DNA of 64,000 nt from Anaerolinea sp. (GCA_029975965.1 JARKOV010000093.1:1-64000); one strand, 5' to 3'; shown: positions 37,081-46,252, counted from the stretch's first letter. Notes: generated from the letters alone by a model not told the origin. Numbers and translations: made by a program.

Positions 37081-38463
37081 TTATTGGCTCAGGGCAGGTA
37101 CGGGTTGTGCTCTTTCGCTAGCAGGTTCTCGTAGATCGCTCAAAAGAATGCGCGCCGATTCCGCGGCATGCCGGCTGACCGATTCCCCGTTGGTCAATGC
37201 GGGATAGATCTGCGCGGTGGTCGAGAGATACAGGTTCTCGACCGGCGTTTTCACCTCCGGGATGAGGTGGGTCAGGTTCAGGTAATGCAGTGGCTCCACG
37301 TAGCGCTCGCGGTGGACAAGAAAATACCGGATGTGCCGTTCGTCGAAATCCGGGAACATCACCTTCAAATTGTCCAGCCAGATTTTGCGAATCTCATCGT
37401 CGGTCATTTTCTGCAGCGGACTGCCCGGCGCAGTGTACTTGGGCAGGTAAACCAGGTGATGCCCGCCAACGTACTTGGGATCGATGTACGAGGTGGTTTC
37501 GATCACCCCGGTAAAGGGCACCCGGTCATCGGTGATGTTGAGCGTCCAATACCCCGTCAAAGGACGGTCGAGCACCATCAGCGGGCAAACGATGCCGATG
37601 TAATCGGTCTTCTTGAGGAATTCGTGGTATTCGGCGCTGGCGTTCGGGATCAGCCGCTGGAAAATGGGGGTTTGCAGCGTCACCACCACCCGCTCGAACG
37701 GGATCACTTGCTCCCCCAGGCGCACGCCTTCCACCCGTCCGTCGCGCACGACCACTTCCTGTACCGGGGTGGACAGGTGAATGCGCCCCCCTGCCGCGGT
37801 GATTTTCTCCGCCATCGCCTTCATCAAGGTCGGATAACCGCCCACCAGGTGCCCGGATTCTTCCTTCTGGCTGGCGCCGCTGCGGGTCGATTTTACCCTC
37901 ACCAGTCGCGACCATATGTAAGTCGCCGGGGTGTTCTCGAATCCGCCGTCGAACTTGGCCTTGAGCATCGGACGCCAGATGTTCTGGTAGGTGTTCCGCC
38001 CGCTCAAGCGCACCAGCCAGTCTTCCACGCCGATGCTTTCCAGTTTCTTCCAATCGCTGATGAACTGCGCCGCCACCACGGTGATCCCCAGCCGGAAGCG
38101 ATCGATCCAGCCCAACGGGGGGAAGCGCAGAAAGTCCACCATGTTGTTCATCGGGTGGATTTCGCCTTTATGGTAAAAGCCCATGCGCGTCTCTTTAAAG
38201 CGGAGCTGGTCGGCAATTCCCAACTCTTCGCACAGCTTGCGCAGGTGGCTGTCGCTGGATAAGATCGCGTGGTAAAAGCGGTCGACTGCCGTGCCGTCTT
38301 CGAGGATCATCGGCCCGGCGAGACCGCCGAGAACGGGTGAAGCCTCAAAAATCTCGACATCGACGCCTTCTTTGGAAAGGAAGTACCCCAGGCTGATGCC
38401 CATGATGCCACCGCCGATGATGGCGACGGTGCCGTGAGGTTGTTTGGTTTCGAGCTCAGGCAT
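37081..38463 (-). CDS. FAD-dependent oxidoreductase (amine oxidase/PPOX-like)
   Basis: This is a 460-residue flavoenzyme. The FAD-binding motif VAIIGGGIMGISLGYFLSKE lies at residues 13-32, followed by VDVEIFEASPVLGGLAGPM, the second conserved GG segment. A C-terminal stretch with NLYLSTTAQIYPALTNGESV fits the flavin-binding end of amine-oxidase and protoporphyrinogen-oxidase-like proteins. Members in polysaccharide loci act on lipid- or nucleotide-linked sugars, as UDP-galactopyranose mutase does, but the mutase signature residues are not evident. It lies upstream of the large secreted deacetylase-like gene and 64 bases downstream of the 2-epimerase gene. Reaction unknown. Confidence 0.8.
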   Translation of the reverse strand: MPELETKQPHGTVAIIGGGIMGISLGYFLSKEGVDVEIFEASPVLGGLAGPMILEDGTAVDRFYHAILSSDSHLRKLCEELGIADQLRFKETRMGFYHKGEIHPMNNMVDFLRFPPLGWIDRFRLGITVVAAQFISDWKKLESIGVEDWLVRLSGRNTYQNIWRPMLKAKFDGGFENTPATYIWSRLVRVKSTRSGASQKEESGHLVGGYPTLMKAMAEKITAAGGRIHLSTPVQEVVVRDGRVEGVRLGEQVIPFERVVVTLQTPIFQRLIPNASAEYHEFLKKTDYIGIVCPLMVLDRPLTGYWTLNITDDRVPFTGVIETTSYIDPKYVGGHHLVYLPKYTAPGSPLQKMTDDEIRKIWLDNLKVMFPDFDERHIRYFLVHRERYVEPLHYLNLTHLIPEVKTPVENLYLSTTAQIYPALTNGESVSRHAAESARILLSDLREPASERAQPVPALSQ

Positions 38464-38527
38464 GCTGTGTATTCTCCAATGGATTAACAGTAAGTTTCTA
38501 TCTGGGAAATCATCTTTGGGTGGTTAT

Positions 38528-39601
38528 TCAAGTATTGAAAAGAACCGGCTCCGAATCGATCACCCGCCCGATCTCCTCGCTGGCCTGGCCGTCGCCAAAA
38601 ATGGGTGGCTGTTCGGCGGGAGGGGAGAAATGTTTCCAGGCGGTCAGGATCTTCTGCGGGTCGACCCCCACCAGGCGGTTCCAGCCGGCCTCAACCGTGT
38701 CGCCCCACTCGGTCTCATCGCGCAAGGTGATGCAGGGCACGCTGAGGAAATAGGCCTCGCGCTGCACGCCGCCCGAATCCGTGGCGATCAGGCGAGCGTT
38801 CTCCTCGAGCATCATCATATCGTAGTAGCCCACCGGTTCGATCACGCGGATGTGGGCATTCAGATGCGCGCCGATGCCGTCCAATGCTTTCCGCGTTCGT
38901 GGATGCACCGGGAAAACGATCGTCTCGTCAATGGCGTTCAAAGCCTGCACCAGGCTGGCCAGCCGCTCAGGAGAATCGGTGTTGGCCGCGCGGTGTACCG
39001 TCGCCAGCACATACGACTTGGTGGTCAGGCCAAGCGCCTGGAGAATAGTCGATTTGCTGCGCGCCAGGGGGCGGTTCGCCAGCATGGCATCCAGCATCAC
39101 GTCGCCCACCCAATACACCCGCGAACGGATTCCCTCGTCGAGCAGTTGACGCACAGCCTTCTTGCTCACACAAAAGAACATATCCGACAGCCGGTCGGCT
39201 GCCAGACGATTGATCTCCTCCGGCATGTGCTTCTTGTAACTGCGCTCGCCGGCTTCGATATGCGCGGTTGGGATCTGCAATTTGCTCGCCGCCAACGCGC
39301 CAGCCAGGGTTGAGTTGGTGTCTCCGCGCACGATCACCAGGTCGGGTTTTTCCTTGAGCAGCACCTCTTCCAGCCTGATCAAGATCTCCGCCGTTTGCCG
39401 CGCATGGCTGCCGGAACCGACCTCCAGGTTGTAATCCGGGGTCGGAATGCCGAGCTCGTCGAAAAACGTCTGCGACATGCGGTAATCGTAATGCTGGCCG
39501 GTGTGAACGAGAATCTCGGTGTGCTTGCGCCGTAAAACGCGGCTGACCGGCGAAGATTGGATAAACTCAGGACGGGCTCCAACAATCGAGAGGATCTTCA
39601 C
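38528..39601 (-). CDS. UDP-N-acetylglucosamine 2-epimerase family (WbpI-like)
   Basis: This is a 357-residue non-hydrolysing 2-epimerase. Landmarks are ILSIVGARPEFIQSSPVSRV at the N-terminus, HTGQHYDYRMSQTFFDEL, HIEAGERSYKKHMPEEINR near residue 118, and IATDSGGVQREAYFL near 285. The loop LRDETEWGDTVEAGWN near 308 has Glu-Thr-Glu-Trp where WecB proteins usually have Thr-Thr-Glu-Arg-Pro. I associate that form with epimerases of the WbpI type, which act on UDP-GlcNAc3NAcA. With the dehydrogenase, aminotransferase and acetyltransferase of the locus it completes most of the UDP-ManNAc3NAcA pathway. The substrate is a reasoned guess; the family is certain. Confidence 0.9.
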   Translation of the reverse strand: MKILSIVGARPEFIQSSPVSRVLRRKHTEILVHTGQHYDYRMSQTFFDELGIPTPDYNLEVGSGSHARQTAEILIRLEEVLLKEKPDLVIVRGDTNSTLAGALAASKLQIPTAHIEAGERSYKKHMPEEINRLAADRLSDMFFCVSKKAVRQLLDEGIRSRVYWVGDVMLDAMLANRPLARSKSTILQALGLTTKSYVLATVHRAANTDSPERLASLVQALNAIDETIVFPVHPRTRKALDGIGAHLNAHIRVIEPVGYYDMMMLEENARLIATDSGGVQREAYFLSVPCITLRDETEWGDTVEAGWNRLVGVDPQKILTAWKHFSPPAEQPPIFGDGQASEEIGRVIDSEPVLFNT

Positions 39602-39611
39602 GATGCACCCA

Positions 39612-40349
39612 TTAAACGATCGGAGCGATGCGCAGCCGGTGCAGGAACACCTGCCATTGAAAGCGCAGGTGCGCCAGCACGGTGCGCGCCAGCTTGGCTT
39701 TAGAAGTGCCGAACACGCGTGAATGCAACACCGCCGGAAATTCGGCCACGCCGTACCCTTTCAACATGCCCTTGACCATCAGCTCGGTGCCGGCCAAGAA
39801 GCCGTTCGACTGGAAGGTGATCGTGTCGATCACCTTCCGCCGGTATGCGCGGAACAGGCAGGTGTAGGTGTGCACTTTCCAGTTAACCAGCACACGGTAG
39901 AGGAAGGATGCGCCCTGGCTCAGCACCAGGCGGTAGCGCGGCACACCCACCACGCCCCCTTGCGGATGGTAAGGCGAGGCGGTGACGATATCCACGCCGG
40001 GGGTCAGGCTGTCCAGCATGGCAGGGATGGTGGTGAATTTGTAGGTCCCATCGCTGTCGGTGGTGACCACCAGGTCGCCATGCACCCCGGCGAAGCCGGT
40101 GCGCAGCGCCGCGCCCAACCCTCGGTTGACCTCGTGTTGCAGGAAATGAAATTCGATCTTCGGAAAGCTCAATGGGGCAAACGTCTCCTGCAAAGCCTGG
40201 AGCGTCCGGTCTGTGCTGCCATCGTCGACAAAGATCATCTCCAGCTCATAACGGCTGGACAGATCTTGCAACACGGGGAGCAGCTCATCCCGCATTTTTT
40301 CGACGTTGTCTTCTTCGTTGAAGCAAGGGATGACGATCGAAACTTTCAT
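39612..40349 (-). CDS. Glycosyltransferase family 2 (DPM1-like)
   Basis: This is a 245-residue GT-A enzyme with VSIVIPCFNEEDNVEKMRDE at the start, MIFVDDGSTDRTLQAL near residue 40, the metal motif LVVTTDSDGTYKF near 92, and YTCLFRAYRRKVIDTITF near 165. No membrane helices follow, so it resembles stand-alone dolichyl- or polyprenyl-phosphate sugar synthases and could supply the lipid-linked sugar used by the four GT-C enzymes of this locus. It lies 10 bases upstream of the epimerase gene. The donor sugar is unknown. Confidence 0.85.
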   Translation of the reverse strand: MKVSIVIPCFNEEDNVEKMRDELLPVLQDLSSRYELEMIFVDDGSTDRTLQALQETFAPLSFPKIEFHFLQHEVNRGLGAALRTGFAGVHGDLVVTTDSDGTYKFTTIPAMLDSLTPGVDIVTASPYHPQGGVVGVPRYRLVLSQGASFLYRVLVNWKVHTYTCLFRAYRRKVIDTITFQSNGFLAGTELMVKGMLKGYGVAEFPAVLHSRVFGTSKAKLARTVLAHLRFQWQVFLHRLRIAPIV

Positions 40350-40376
40350 CTTTCCTCTTCCAACCCCGCTACGGGA

Positions 40377-41453
40377 CTACTGCACCGCAGCGGCGACCGC
40401 CGCCACGATCTCGTCCAGCTCAGGCTGGGTGAGCGCCGGGTGAACGGGCAGGCTCAACACCGACAGGCTGGCGGCTTCAGAAACCGGCAGGCTGTCGTTG
40501 TAGCCGGCCTGGCGGTAGAGCGGCTGCTGGTGAATGGGGATGGGATAATAGACCCCCACCCCGATCCCTTTCGCTGCCAGCTTCTCCAGCAGCGCGTCGC
40601 GGTTTTCTGCCCGGATGGTGTATTGGTGGAAGACGTGCTCGCAACCCTCGCGAACTTTCGGTACCCGGATCCCCGGTAAGCCGGCCAGTTTGCTGCTGAG
40701 ATAGGCAGCGTTCTTCTGGCGCAGGCGATTCCACTGGTCCACTTTCTTGAGCTGGGTCAACCCGATGGCGGCCTGCAAGTCGGTCATGCGGAAGTTGAAC
40801 CCCAACGACTCGTGCAGATAGCGCTTGGGGCTGCCGTGGTTGCGCAACAGGCGCGCGCGCTCGGCTACGCCCTCGTCGTCGGTGGTGATCATCCCGCCCT
40901 CGATGGTGGTCATGTTCTTGGTCGGGTAAAACGAGTAACAGGCCGTTCCCCATGCGCCCACCGTCTGTCCGTGGAACTTCGCGCCGTGCGACTGGCAGGC
41001 GTCCTCGATGATCGCCAGGTTGTATTTATCCGCCAGCGCCGAAAGACCAGCCATATCGGCCGCCTGTCCAAAGAGGTGCACCGGGATAATCGCCTTGGTG
41101 CGCGGGGTGATCTTCTTCTCGACGTCTTGCGGGTCCAGCATGAAGTAGTCAGGCTCGATGTCGGCAAACACGGAGGTGGCGCCGGCATAAAGGATGCAGT
41201 TGGCCGAAGCGATGAAACTGAACGGGGTGGTGATCACCTCGTCGCCCGGCCCGATGCCGTGCGCCAGCAGCGCCACATGCAGGGCGGTCGTCCCAGAGGA
41301 TACCGCCACCGCGAAGCGCGTCCCGCACCACGCGGCAAACCGATCTTCAAATTCCTTCACCCGCGGTCCCTGAGCCAGTTGCCCCGATTCGAGCACCTGC
41401 ATCACCGCCTGTTTTTCCTCTTCGCCGATCTGAGGCTTGGAAATGTGGATCAT
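40377..41453 (-). CDS. DegT/DnrJ/EryC1/StrS sugar aminotransferase, WbpE-like
   Basis: The ATG at 41453 has a GAGGAG site that spans the stop codon of the upstream acetyltransferase gene. The 358-residue PLP enzyme opens MIHISKPQIGEEEKQAVMQV and contains AVSSGTTALHVALLAHGIGP near residue 52, DACQSHGAKFHGQ near 155 and SFYPTKNMTTIEGGM near 180, where Lys is the PLP ligand. It transfers an amino group to a 3-keto sugar nucleotide. Between WbpD-like and WbpI-like genes it should form the 3-amino group of UDP-GlcNAc(3N)A. A longer reading to 41507 lacks family support. Confidence 0.9.
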   Translation of the reverse strand: MIHISKPQIGEEEKQAVMQVLESGQLAQGPRVKEFEDRFAAWCGTRFAVAVSSGTTALHVALLAHGIGPGDEVITTPFSFIASANCILYAGATSVFADIEPDYFMLDPQDVEKKITPRTKAIIPVHLFGQAADMAGLSALADKYNLAIIEDACQSHGAKFHGQTVGAWGTACYSFYPTKNMTTIEGGMITTDDEGVAERARLLRNHGSPKRYLHESLGFNFRMTDLQAAIGLTQLKKVDQWNRLRQKNAAYLSSKLAGLPGIRVPKVREGCEHVFHQYTIRAENRDALLEKLAAKGIGVGVYYPIPIHQQPLYRQAGYNDSLPVSEAASLSVLSLPVHPALTQPELDEIVAAVAAAVQ

Positions 41454-41457
41454 GTTG

Positions 41458-42054
41458 TCACTCCTCAGGATGATACGTCCACTGGCATTTTTCACAATGA
41501 TAGGCATCGCCTGTGCGAGTCATCTTACGCCCGCATTTACAGGCGTACCCGACGAGGCGCGCCGGCACCCCCACCACCAGGCCGTGATCTGGCACCGACT
41601 TGGTGACCACCGCTCCCGCCGCTACCAGGGCAAAGCGTCCAACCGTCACGTTGGGGATGATCACCGCGCCTGTGCCAATCGACGCGCCGTAGCGGATGGT
41701 GATCGGTCCGATCTCCCAATCGTCGTTGCCTTTCAGGGTGCCGTCCGGGTTGATCGCGCGCGGGTACACATCGTTGGTGAACACTGCCCGTGGCCCGATG
41801 AACACGCCATCCTCAACCGTCAGGCCGTGATACAGGTACGATCCGTTCTGGATTTTGACGTTGCTCCCCACCTTGACGTCAAAATCGATATACACGTCCT
41901 TGCCGACGATGCAATTCTCCCCGACCACCGCCCCCTCACGGATCTGCACGTAATGCCAGATGCGACTCCCGTCACCAATGGTCGCTTTGGGTGAAACCTC
42001 GGCCGTCGGGTGAATCCGCGCCGGGTTTTTAACCGGTTCATCTCCAACGCTCAT
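41458..42054 (-). CDS. Hexapeptide N-acetyltransferase with C-terminal zinc ribbon, WbpD-like
   Basis: The protein has 198 residues. Left-handed beta-helix repeats run from about residue 10 to 165: ARIHPTAEVSPKATIGDGSR, IVGKDVYIDFDVKVGSNVKI, VFIGPRAVFTNDVYP, and later ASIGTGAVIIPNVTVG. This order and length match WbpD/WlbB acetyltransferases, which acetylate the 3-amino group of UDP-GlcNAc3NA. The last 30 residues form a Cys4 pattern, CKCGRKMTRTGDAYHCEKCQ, a zinc-ribbon-like tail that I do not expect in standard WbpD. The aminotransferase start lies 5 bases beyond its stop. Acceptor inferred from context. Confidence 0.87.
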   Translation of the reverse strand: MSVGDEPVKNPARIHPTAEVSPKATIGDGSRIWHYVQIREGAVVGENCIVGKDVYIDFDVKVGSNVKIQNGSYLYHGLTVEDGVFIGPRAVFTNDVYPRAINPDGTLKGNDDWEIGPITIRYGASIGTGAVIIPNVTVGRFALVAAGAVVTKSVPDHGLVVGVPARLVGYACKCGRKMTRTGDAYHCEKCQWTYHPEE

Positions 42055-42098
42055 ATCCTTCCCTCCCTGCTATGATACTGTCTTGATTGAATGGTAGG

Positions 42099-43754
42099 CT
42101 AACCCACCCCTTCGTCGGACGATTGCCAGAGCAGGGTCTGGAAACCCACGCTCAGCGCGTTCGTGAACGTCGCCGGGTCGGATAGCAACATCTTCAGGTA
42201 AGTGAACATCGGGCCAGGACGCAGCGCCCACTCGCGGAAGGCGCGCTTCTGCCAGTAGAGCAGGCGCTCAGCCGGCAGGCCGGGGTAATCCAGCACGGTG
42301 CCTTTGTCCATGTCAACCTGCTCCCAGCGCGTGCCGGGCCGGAACCAACCCTCCTTGACCACCTCGAAGAAGAACGGCGTGCCGGGGTATGGCGCAGCGA
42401 CGTGGAAGAGGGCGATATCCAGCGGCAGCTTCTTGGCGAAATCGATCGTCTGCCGGATCGTCTCTTCCGTCTCGGTGGGCAGCCCGATGATGAAGTACCC
42501 CCAGTTGTTGATCCCCGCCTTGTGCGCCCAGCGCAGCGCGCGCTCGGCTTTGTCGGGATAAGCGCCCTTGTGCGCGTGGCGCAGCACTTGCTCGCTGCCA
42601 GACTCGATGCCCCAGGAGATGAACCAGCAGCCGGCCTTGCCCATCAGCATCAGCATCTCCTCGTCCACGTAGTCGACGCGGCTGTTGCAGGTCCACTTGA
42701 TCTTCAATCCCTGCTCGATGATTAGCTTGCACAGCTCGACCACCTGGTCGCGGCTGACTGTGAACAGGTCGGCATACATGTGGATGTTGTTGATTCCCAA
42801 TTTCTTGAGCACCCACAGCTCTTCCATGATCTTCTCCGGCGAGCGCACCCGCACAGAATACTGGTAAGAGACGTGCTTGATGCAGTAGGTGCAGCCGGCC
42901 GGGCAACCGCGGCTGGATACGATGAAGGTAAACGGCCCCTTGATCCAGGGCATGCGGTACTTCATCAGGGGCAACTGGTCGTGGAGCGGGATCGGCAGGT
43001 CATTCAAATCCTTGATGAACGGGCGCGGCCGGTTTACCATGATCTCATCGCCGCGTCGCCAGGCCAGTCCAGCAATCTCAGCCAGGTCGACGCTGCCGTC
43101 TTCTCCTAACGCGGGCTTGTAATTCGGATCGTGCTCGGCGATCATCTTCTGCACCAGCGGCGGTCGATCGTTGACCTTGCCTTCCAGGTTATCGAGCAGG
43201 TCGCGGATGGTCAGGTCGGGTTCGCCCACCAGGCCGAAATCCAACGCGGGAAATGCGCGCATCGTCTCGCGCGGGATGGGGGTGATGTGCGTGCCAAACA
43301 CGATCGTCTTTGCGCCGCGCGCTTTGGCCAGGAAAACGCCGTACATGTCGTTTTCAAGGGTCGGTGCGGTCAACTGCGACATGTAATACTTCGGCTGATA
43401 TTTCTCCAGCAGCTTAATGAATTCGGGCCAGCGAATCTTTTCCGCGTTGGCGTCGATGATCTTGAAAGTGAACGTCGGGTGCAAGATCGCCGCCATCTGC
43501 GCCAGCGAAACCTGCGGCCAGACCATGTTCTCGCGCGTGCGGCGGCCCACCCGGTGCTGGGTGCGGATCCACAATCCGCCATCCGGGGTGGGTGGGTTTA
43601 CCAGCAAAATATCCACAGCCTCAGCCGAGCGCGGTTTGGTCAGCAAACCCTGGCGCACGGCGTCGTCTGCTACCGGGAACCTCGCCATGCGTAGCTCGGG
43701 AATACGAGAGGTGCCCAGGTTAATCTTGCGCAAATCTTTTTGTTGATCGTCCAT
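42099..43754 (-). CDS. B12-binding radical SAM protein
   Basis: The ATG at 43754 has an ideal AGGAGG site. The 551-residue protein begins with a cobalamin-binding-like domain (AVDILLVNPPTPDGGLWIRT, residues about 45-65) and then carries the radical SAM cluster motif GCPAGCTYCIKHVSY near residue 265, with the CxxxCxxC spacing. A SPASM-free C-terminal part follows (WGIESGSEQVLRHAHKG, YFIIGLPTETEETI). Such enzymes do methylations and other radical chemistry, including on sugars and lipids. In this locus it may methylate or rearrange a sugar or polyprenyl carrier. It stands between the GT2 and acetyltransferase genes. Confidence 0.85.
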   Translation of the reverse strand: MDDQQKDLRKINLGTSRIPELRMARFPVADDAVRQGLLTKPRSAEAVDILLVNPPTPDGGLWIRTQHRVGRRTRENMVWPQVSLAQMAAILHPTFTFKIIDANAEKIRWPEFIKLLEKYQPKYYMSQLTAPTLENDMYGVFLAKARGAKTIVFGTHITPIPRETMRAFPALDFGLVGEPDLTIRDLLDNLEGKVNDRPPLVQKMIAEHDPNYKPALGEDGSVDLAEIAGLAWRRGDEIMVNRPRPFIKDLNDLPIPLHDQLPLMKYRMPWIKGPFTFIVSSRGCPAGCTYCIKHVSYQYSVRVRSPEKIMEELWVLKKLGINNIHMYADLFTVSRDQVVELCKLIIEQGLKIKWTCNSRVDYVDEEMLMLMGKAGCWFISWGIESGSEQVLRHAHKGAYPDKAERALRWAHKAGINNWGYFIIGLPTETEETIRQTIDFAKKLPLDIALFHVAAPYPGTPFFFEVVKEGWFRPGTRWEQVDMDKGTVLDYPGLPAERLLYWQKRAFREWALRPGPMFTYLKMLLSDPATFTNALSVGFQTLLWQSSDEGVG

Positions 43755-43786
43755 TTCAGCCTCCTTCGGCAATCAAACCGATACCG

Positions 43787-44992
43787 TTAATTACGAGATG
43801 CAGAATTCATGTCTTGTTGAGCCTGGATCTCGCGCTGGCTGAGGTCTTCCAGCACGCGCATCAGAATCCAGGAGATCATCAACTGGATACCCACTAAGAT
43901 GAACAAGGCGCTGCCCAACAGGTACAGCCACAGGCGCGAGAACTCCCAACCCGAGACACCCAGGATCACGCTCACCACCCCGATGACCAGCCCCACCAGA
44001 AAGCTTGCCAGGCCCATCCAGCCAAACTGTCGGTCGAGGGAGGGCTGGAAAATCGGCTTGCCAAACAGTCCCTGTTGGATGGGACGTTTATAGAAGAGCG
44101 ACACCAGGTAGTTGAAGGTGGTGCCGAGTGAGAAGATGGTGATGCCCGTCACGCCGGACACCAGCGCCCAGAACAGGCCGGCGATCGCCCATGGGCCGAG
44201 GGTGGTGACGCCCGAGAGGCGGGCGATCAACAGCACCAGGCCGGCCAGCAACGCGAAACCCACCCCGCCCAGGCCGATCAGCCCAAGAATACGCACCGGA
44301 TTATACGATAATGCCGTCCATAAAATCGACTGCAAGAAAACCGTGCCGTCGCGCACGACGCTCAATTTCGAGCGGCCCACCCGCTCGCTGTACGGAATGG
44401 GCACTTCCACCACCTTGATGCCCTCGTGAATGGCGCGGGTGCTCATCACGGGGGTCAGGTTGAGGCCGTCCGGCAGCGGGTACATGCGCTCAAGAATTGC
44501 GCGGTTAAAAACGCGCATCCCGCTGGCGCTGTCGGTCACCTTCTGGCGCCCCACCAGCGAGAGCAGGTTGGCAAAGAAAAAGTTGCCCACCCGCCGAGTG
44601 ACCGGCATCTGGCTCTCAGCGCCCGCCATGCGCGACCCGATCACCAGCTCGCTGCCTTTCAAGGCCTCCTGGCACAGGACCGGAAAGTACTCGGGCGGGT
44701 AGGTGCCGTCCGCATCCAGGAATCCGATCAGCTCGCCGGTGGATTGGGCGAACCCGTTTTTAAGCGCTCCACCGTACCCCCGGTTCTTCTGATGCTGGAT
44801 CAAGCGCACGCCGTGGATCTGGCGCACGATTTCCGCGGTTTTGTCCTTCGAGCCGTCGTCGACGACCAGCAATTCGAGCCTGTCAACCCCGACTTTGGCC
44901 AGCTCAGGCTCCACCGCCAGCACGCGATGCACGATCTCCGCGATACCACCTTCTTCGTTGTATGCTGGAATCACGACCGATAACGTGGTCAT
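43787..44992 (-). CDS. GT2 with C-terminal membrane helices (GtrB/ArnC-like)
   Basis: The protein has 401 residues. A GT-A domain ([53 protein letters not shown]) covers residues 1-225, then four hydrophobic helices follow with loops ([20 protein letters not shown] and [20 protein letters not shown]). This arrangement matches polyprenyl-phosphate glucosyl- or mannosyltransferases such as GtrB and ArnC, which make undecaprenyl-phosphate sugars. The product would be the donor for the GT-C membrane enzymes of the same locus. It overlaps the first gene of the run by 4 bases. Confidence 0.87.
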   Translation of the reverse strand: MTTLSVVIPAYNEEGGIAEIVHRVLAVEPELAKVGVDRLELLVVDDGSKDKTAEIVRQIHGVRLIQHQKNRGYGGALKNGFAQSTGELIGFLDADGTYPPEYFPVLCQEALKGSELVIGSRMAGAESQMPVTRRVGNFFFANLLSLVGRQKVTDSASGMRVFNRAILERMYPLPDGLNLTPVMSTRAIHEGIKVVEVPIPYSERVGRSKLSVVRDGTVFLQSILWTALSYNPVRILGLIGLGGVGFALLAGLVLLIARLSGVTTLGPWAIAGLFWALVSGVTGITIFSLGTTFNYLVSLFYKRPIQQGLFGKPIFQPSLDRQFGWMGLASFLVGLVIGVVSVILGVSGWEFSRLWLYLLGSALFILVGIQLMISWILMRVLEDLSQREIQAQQDMNSASRN

Positions 44993-45795
44993 CCCCTCAC
45001 CTCCACTTCATCAAAATAGACCTTCACATGAGCATCCACCGGATGGCTCCCATCAATGGTCCGGATTGGTTTGGCAGGGATGCCTGCCACGACGGTGTGA
45101 GCGGGGACATCCTTCGTGACCACCGCTCCTGCCGCGACCACCGCGCCTTTGCCAATCCGGACATTGTCGGTGACGATCGCCCCGGCGCCGAGCCAGACGT
45201 CGTCTTCGATAACGATCCCCTGGGCGGTGATGCCTTGTTCGATGAAAGGCCGGTTGGGATCGTTGAAAATATGGTTTACGGCAATGATCTGAGTAAAGGG
45301 TGAGGTATACACCCGATCTCCGATCTGCACGCCTCCCTGCCCGCGAATGACGCAATATTCGCCAATCAGACTGTCCGCGCCAACCGTGATTCCGGAATGC
45401 GGCATATCCCGGAAGTTGTACACGTGCAATACTGCGCCGTGCATGACGATTGTGCGGGGTCCAATATCAATGCCTCGCGGGCAGGCGTGCAGGTAAACGC
45501 CCTGATCCAGGTACGCGCCGTGTCCCAAGCGAATATTGCCAGCAAAACGAAGCCGGACGCGATTCTCGATCGCGGCCAACCCGTCCATTTTCAAGATGAT
45601 GCGATACAGCACCCCGCGCAGGGCGATGCCGACCAGCGTGGGTACCCAGCCGACCAGGGCCATCACCAATTGTTCGAGCAAATAACGCCCCGGTGAGGCG
45701 GCCTGTCGCTTGACATACAGGTTCAGACTGTGAAGCAGATTTTGTTTCGGTGTGTGGGTCATTTTGGGTGCCGGGTAAAAACCGCGCTCCGCCAT
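44989..45795 (-). CDS. Hexapeptide-repeat acyltransferase
   Basis: This is a protein of 268 residues (257 from an ATG at 45762) with left-handed beta-helix repeats from about residue 80: [58 protein letters not shown], and [18 protein letters not shown]. The likely catalytic His is in [11 protein letters not shown] near residue 168. It is the first gene of the leftward run, so its product may be made from the primary promoter near 46.4 kb. It resembles serine/sugar O-acetyltransferases of the CysE/WcaB-like group. No ribosome site is visible before either start. Confidence 0.83.
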   Translation of the reverse strand: MAERGFYPAPKMTHTPKQNLLHSLNLYVKRQAASPGRYLLEQLVMALVGWVPTLVGIALRGVLYRIILKMDGLAAIENRVRLRFAGNIRLGHGAYLDQGVYLHACPRGIDIGPRTIVMHGAVLHVYNFRDMPHSGITVGADSLIGEYCVIRGQGGVQIGDRVYTSPFTQIIAVNHIFNDPNRPFIEQGITAQGIVIEDDVWLGAGAIVTDNVRIGKGAVVAAGAVVTKDVPAHTVVAGIPAKPIRTIDGSHPVDAHVKVYFDEVEVRG

Positions 45796-46064
45796 TTCGA
45801 CATAGGGGATGTCGAAAAAGGAACCTGGCGATTATGTGCCGGCTGATGGACGGTAGCGGCAATACCCGTCCAGGGCCGTTTGAGAAGCAGACAGGCGGGA
45901 ATGCAAAGCACCCGCCTTAAACTATTCGATTGTCGTCAAATGGTTGGACAGGCTTTTGTTTGCCGCGTACCTGTCCGGTTCGTCATCCTGGTCCGGCGCT
46001 CGTTAAGATTCCGGTCCATCCCAATGTTAAATAAGTCCCTCAACATACAACTACCAACCTGCCA

Positions 46065-46108
46065 CGACAATAATCTTGCATAAATATTACAAATATTGTC
46101 GTATTTAT
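46065..46108. promoter_or_regulatory. Two overlapping AT-rich inverted repeats
   Basis: CGACAATA (46065-46072) pairs with TATTGTCG (46094-46101), and ATAAATA (46080-46086) pairs with TATTTAT (46102-46108). Both matches are exact. The cluster lies about 300 bases before the first gene of the leftward run and could be an operator, or part of leader RNA. No regulator in the window is clearly linked to it. Confidence 0.45.
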
Positions 46109-46252
46109 CCCTTCTCATTAATCCGCTGGAATGAACCTGCCTTCCAGCATACCCAACCCAATGTTTCAAGCACCTTGTTTACTTATCGTAACCGCCCCCT
46201 GCAACGCTGAAGGCTTTCAACTCCCCACTCGAAATTGGATAATCCACCTATC

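Noticed and set aside
45936..46169. A 77-codon minus-strand frame in the leader of the polysaccharide locus
   Set aside because: It has a TTG start, no family resemblance and only a weak AAGG upstream. It overlaps the dyads, so I treat it as chance unless translation is shown.
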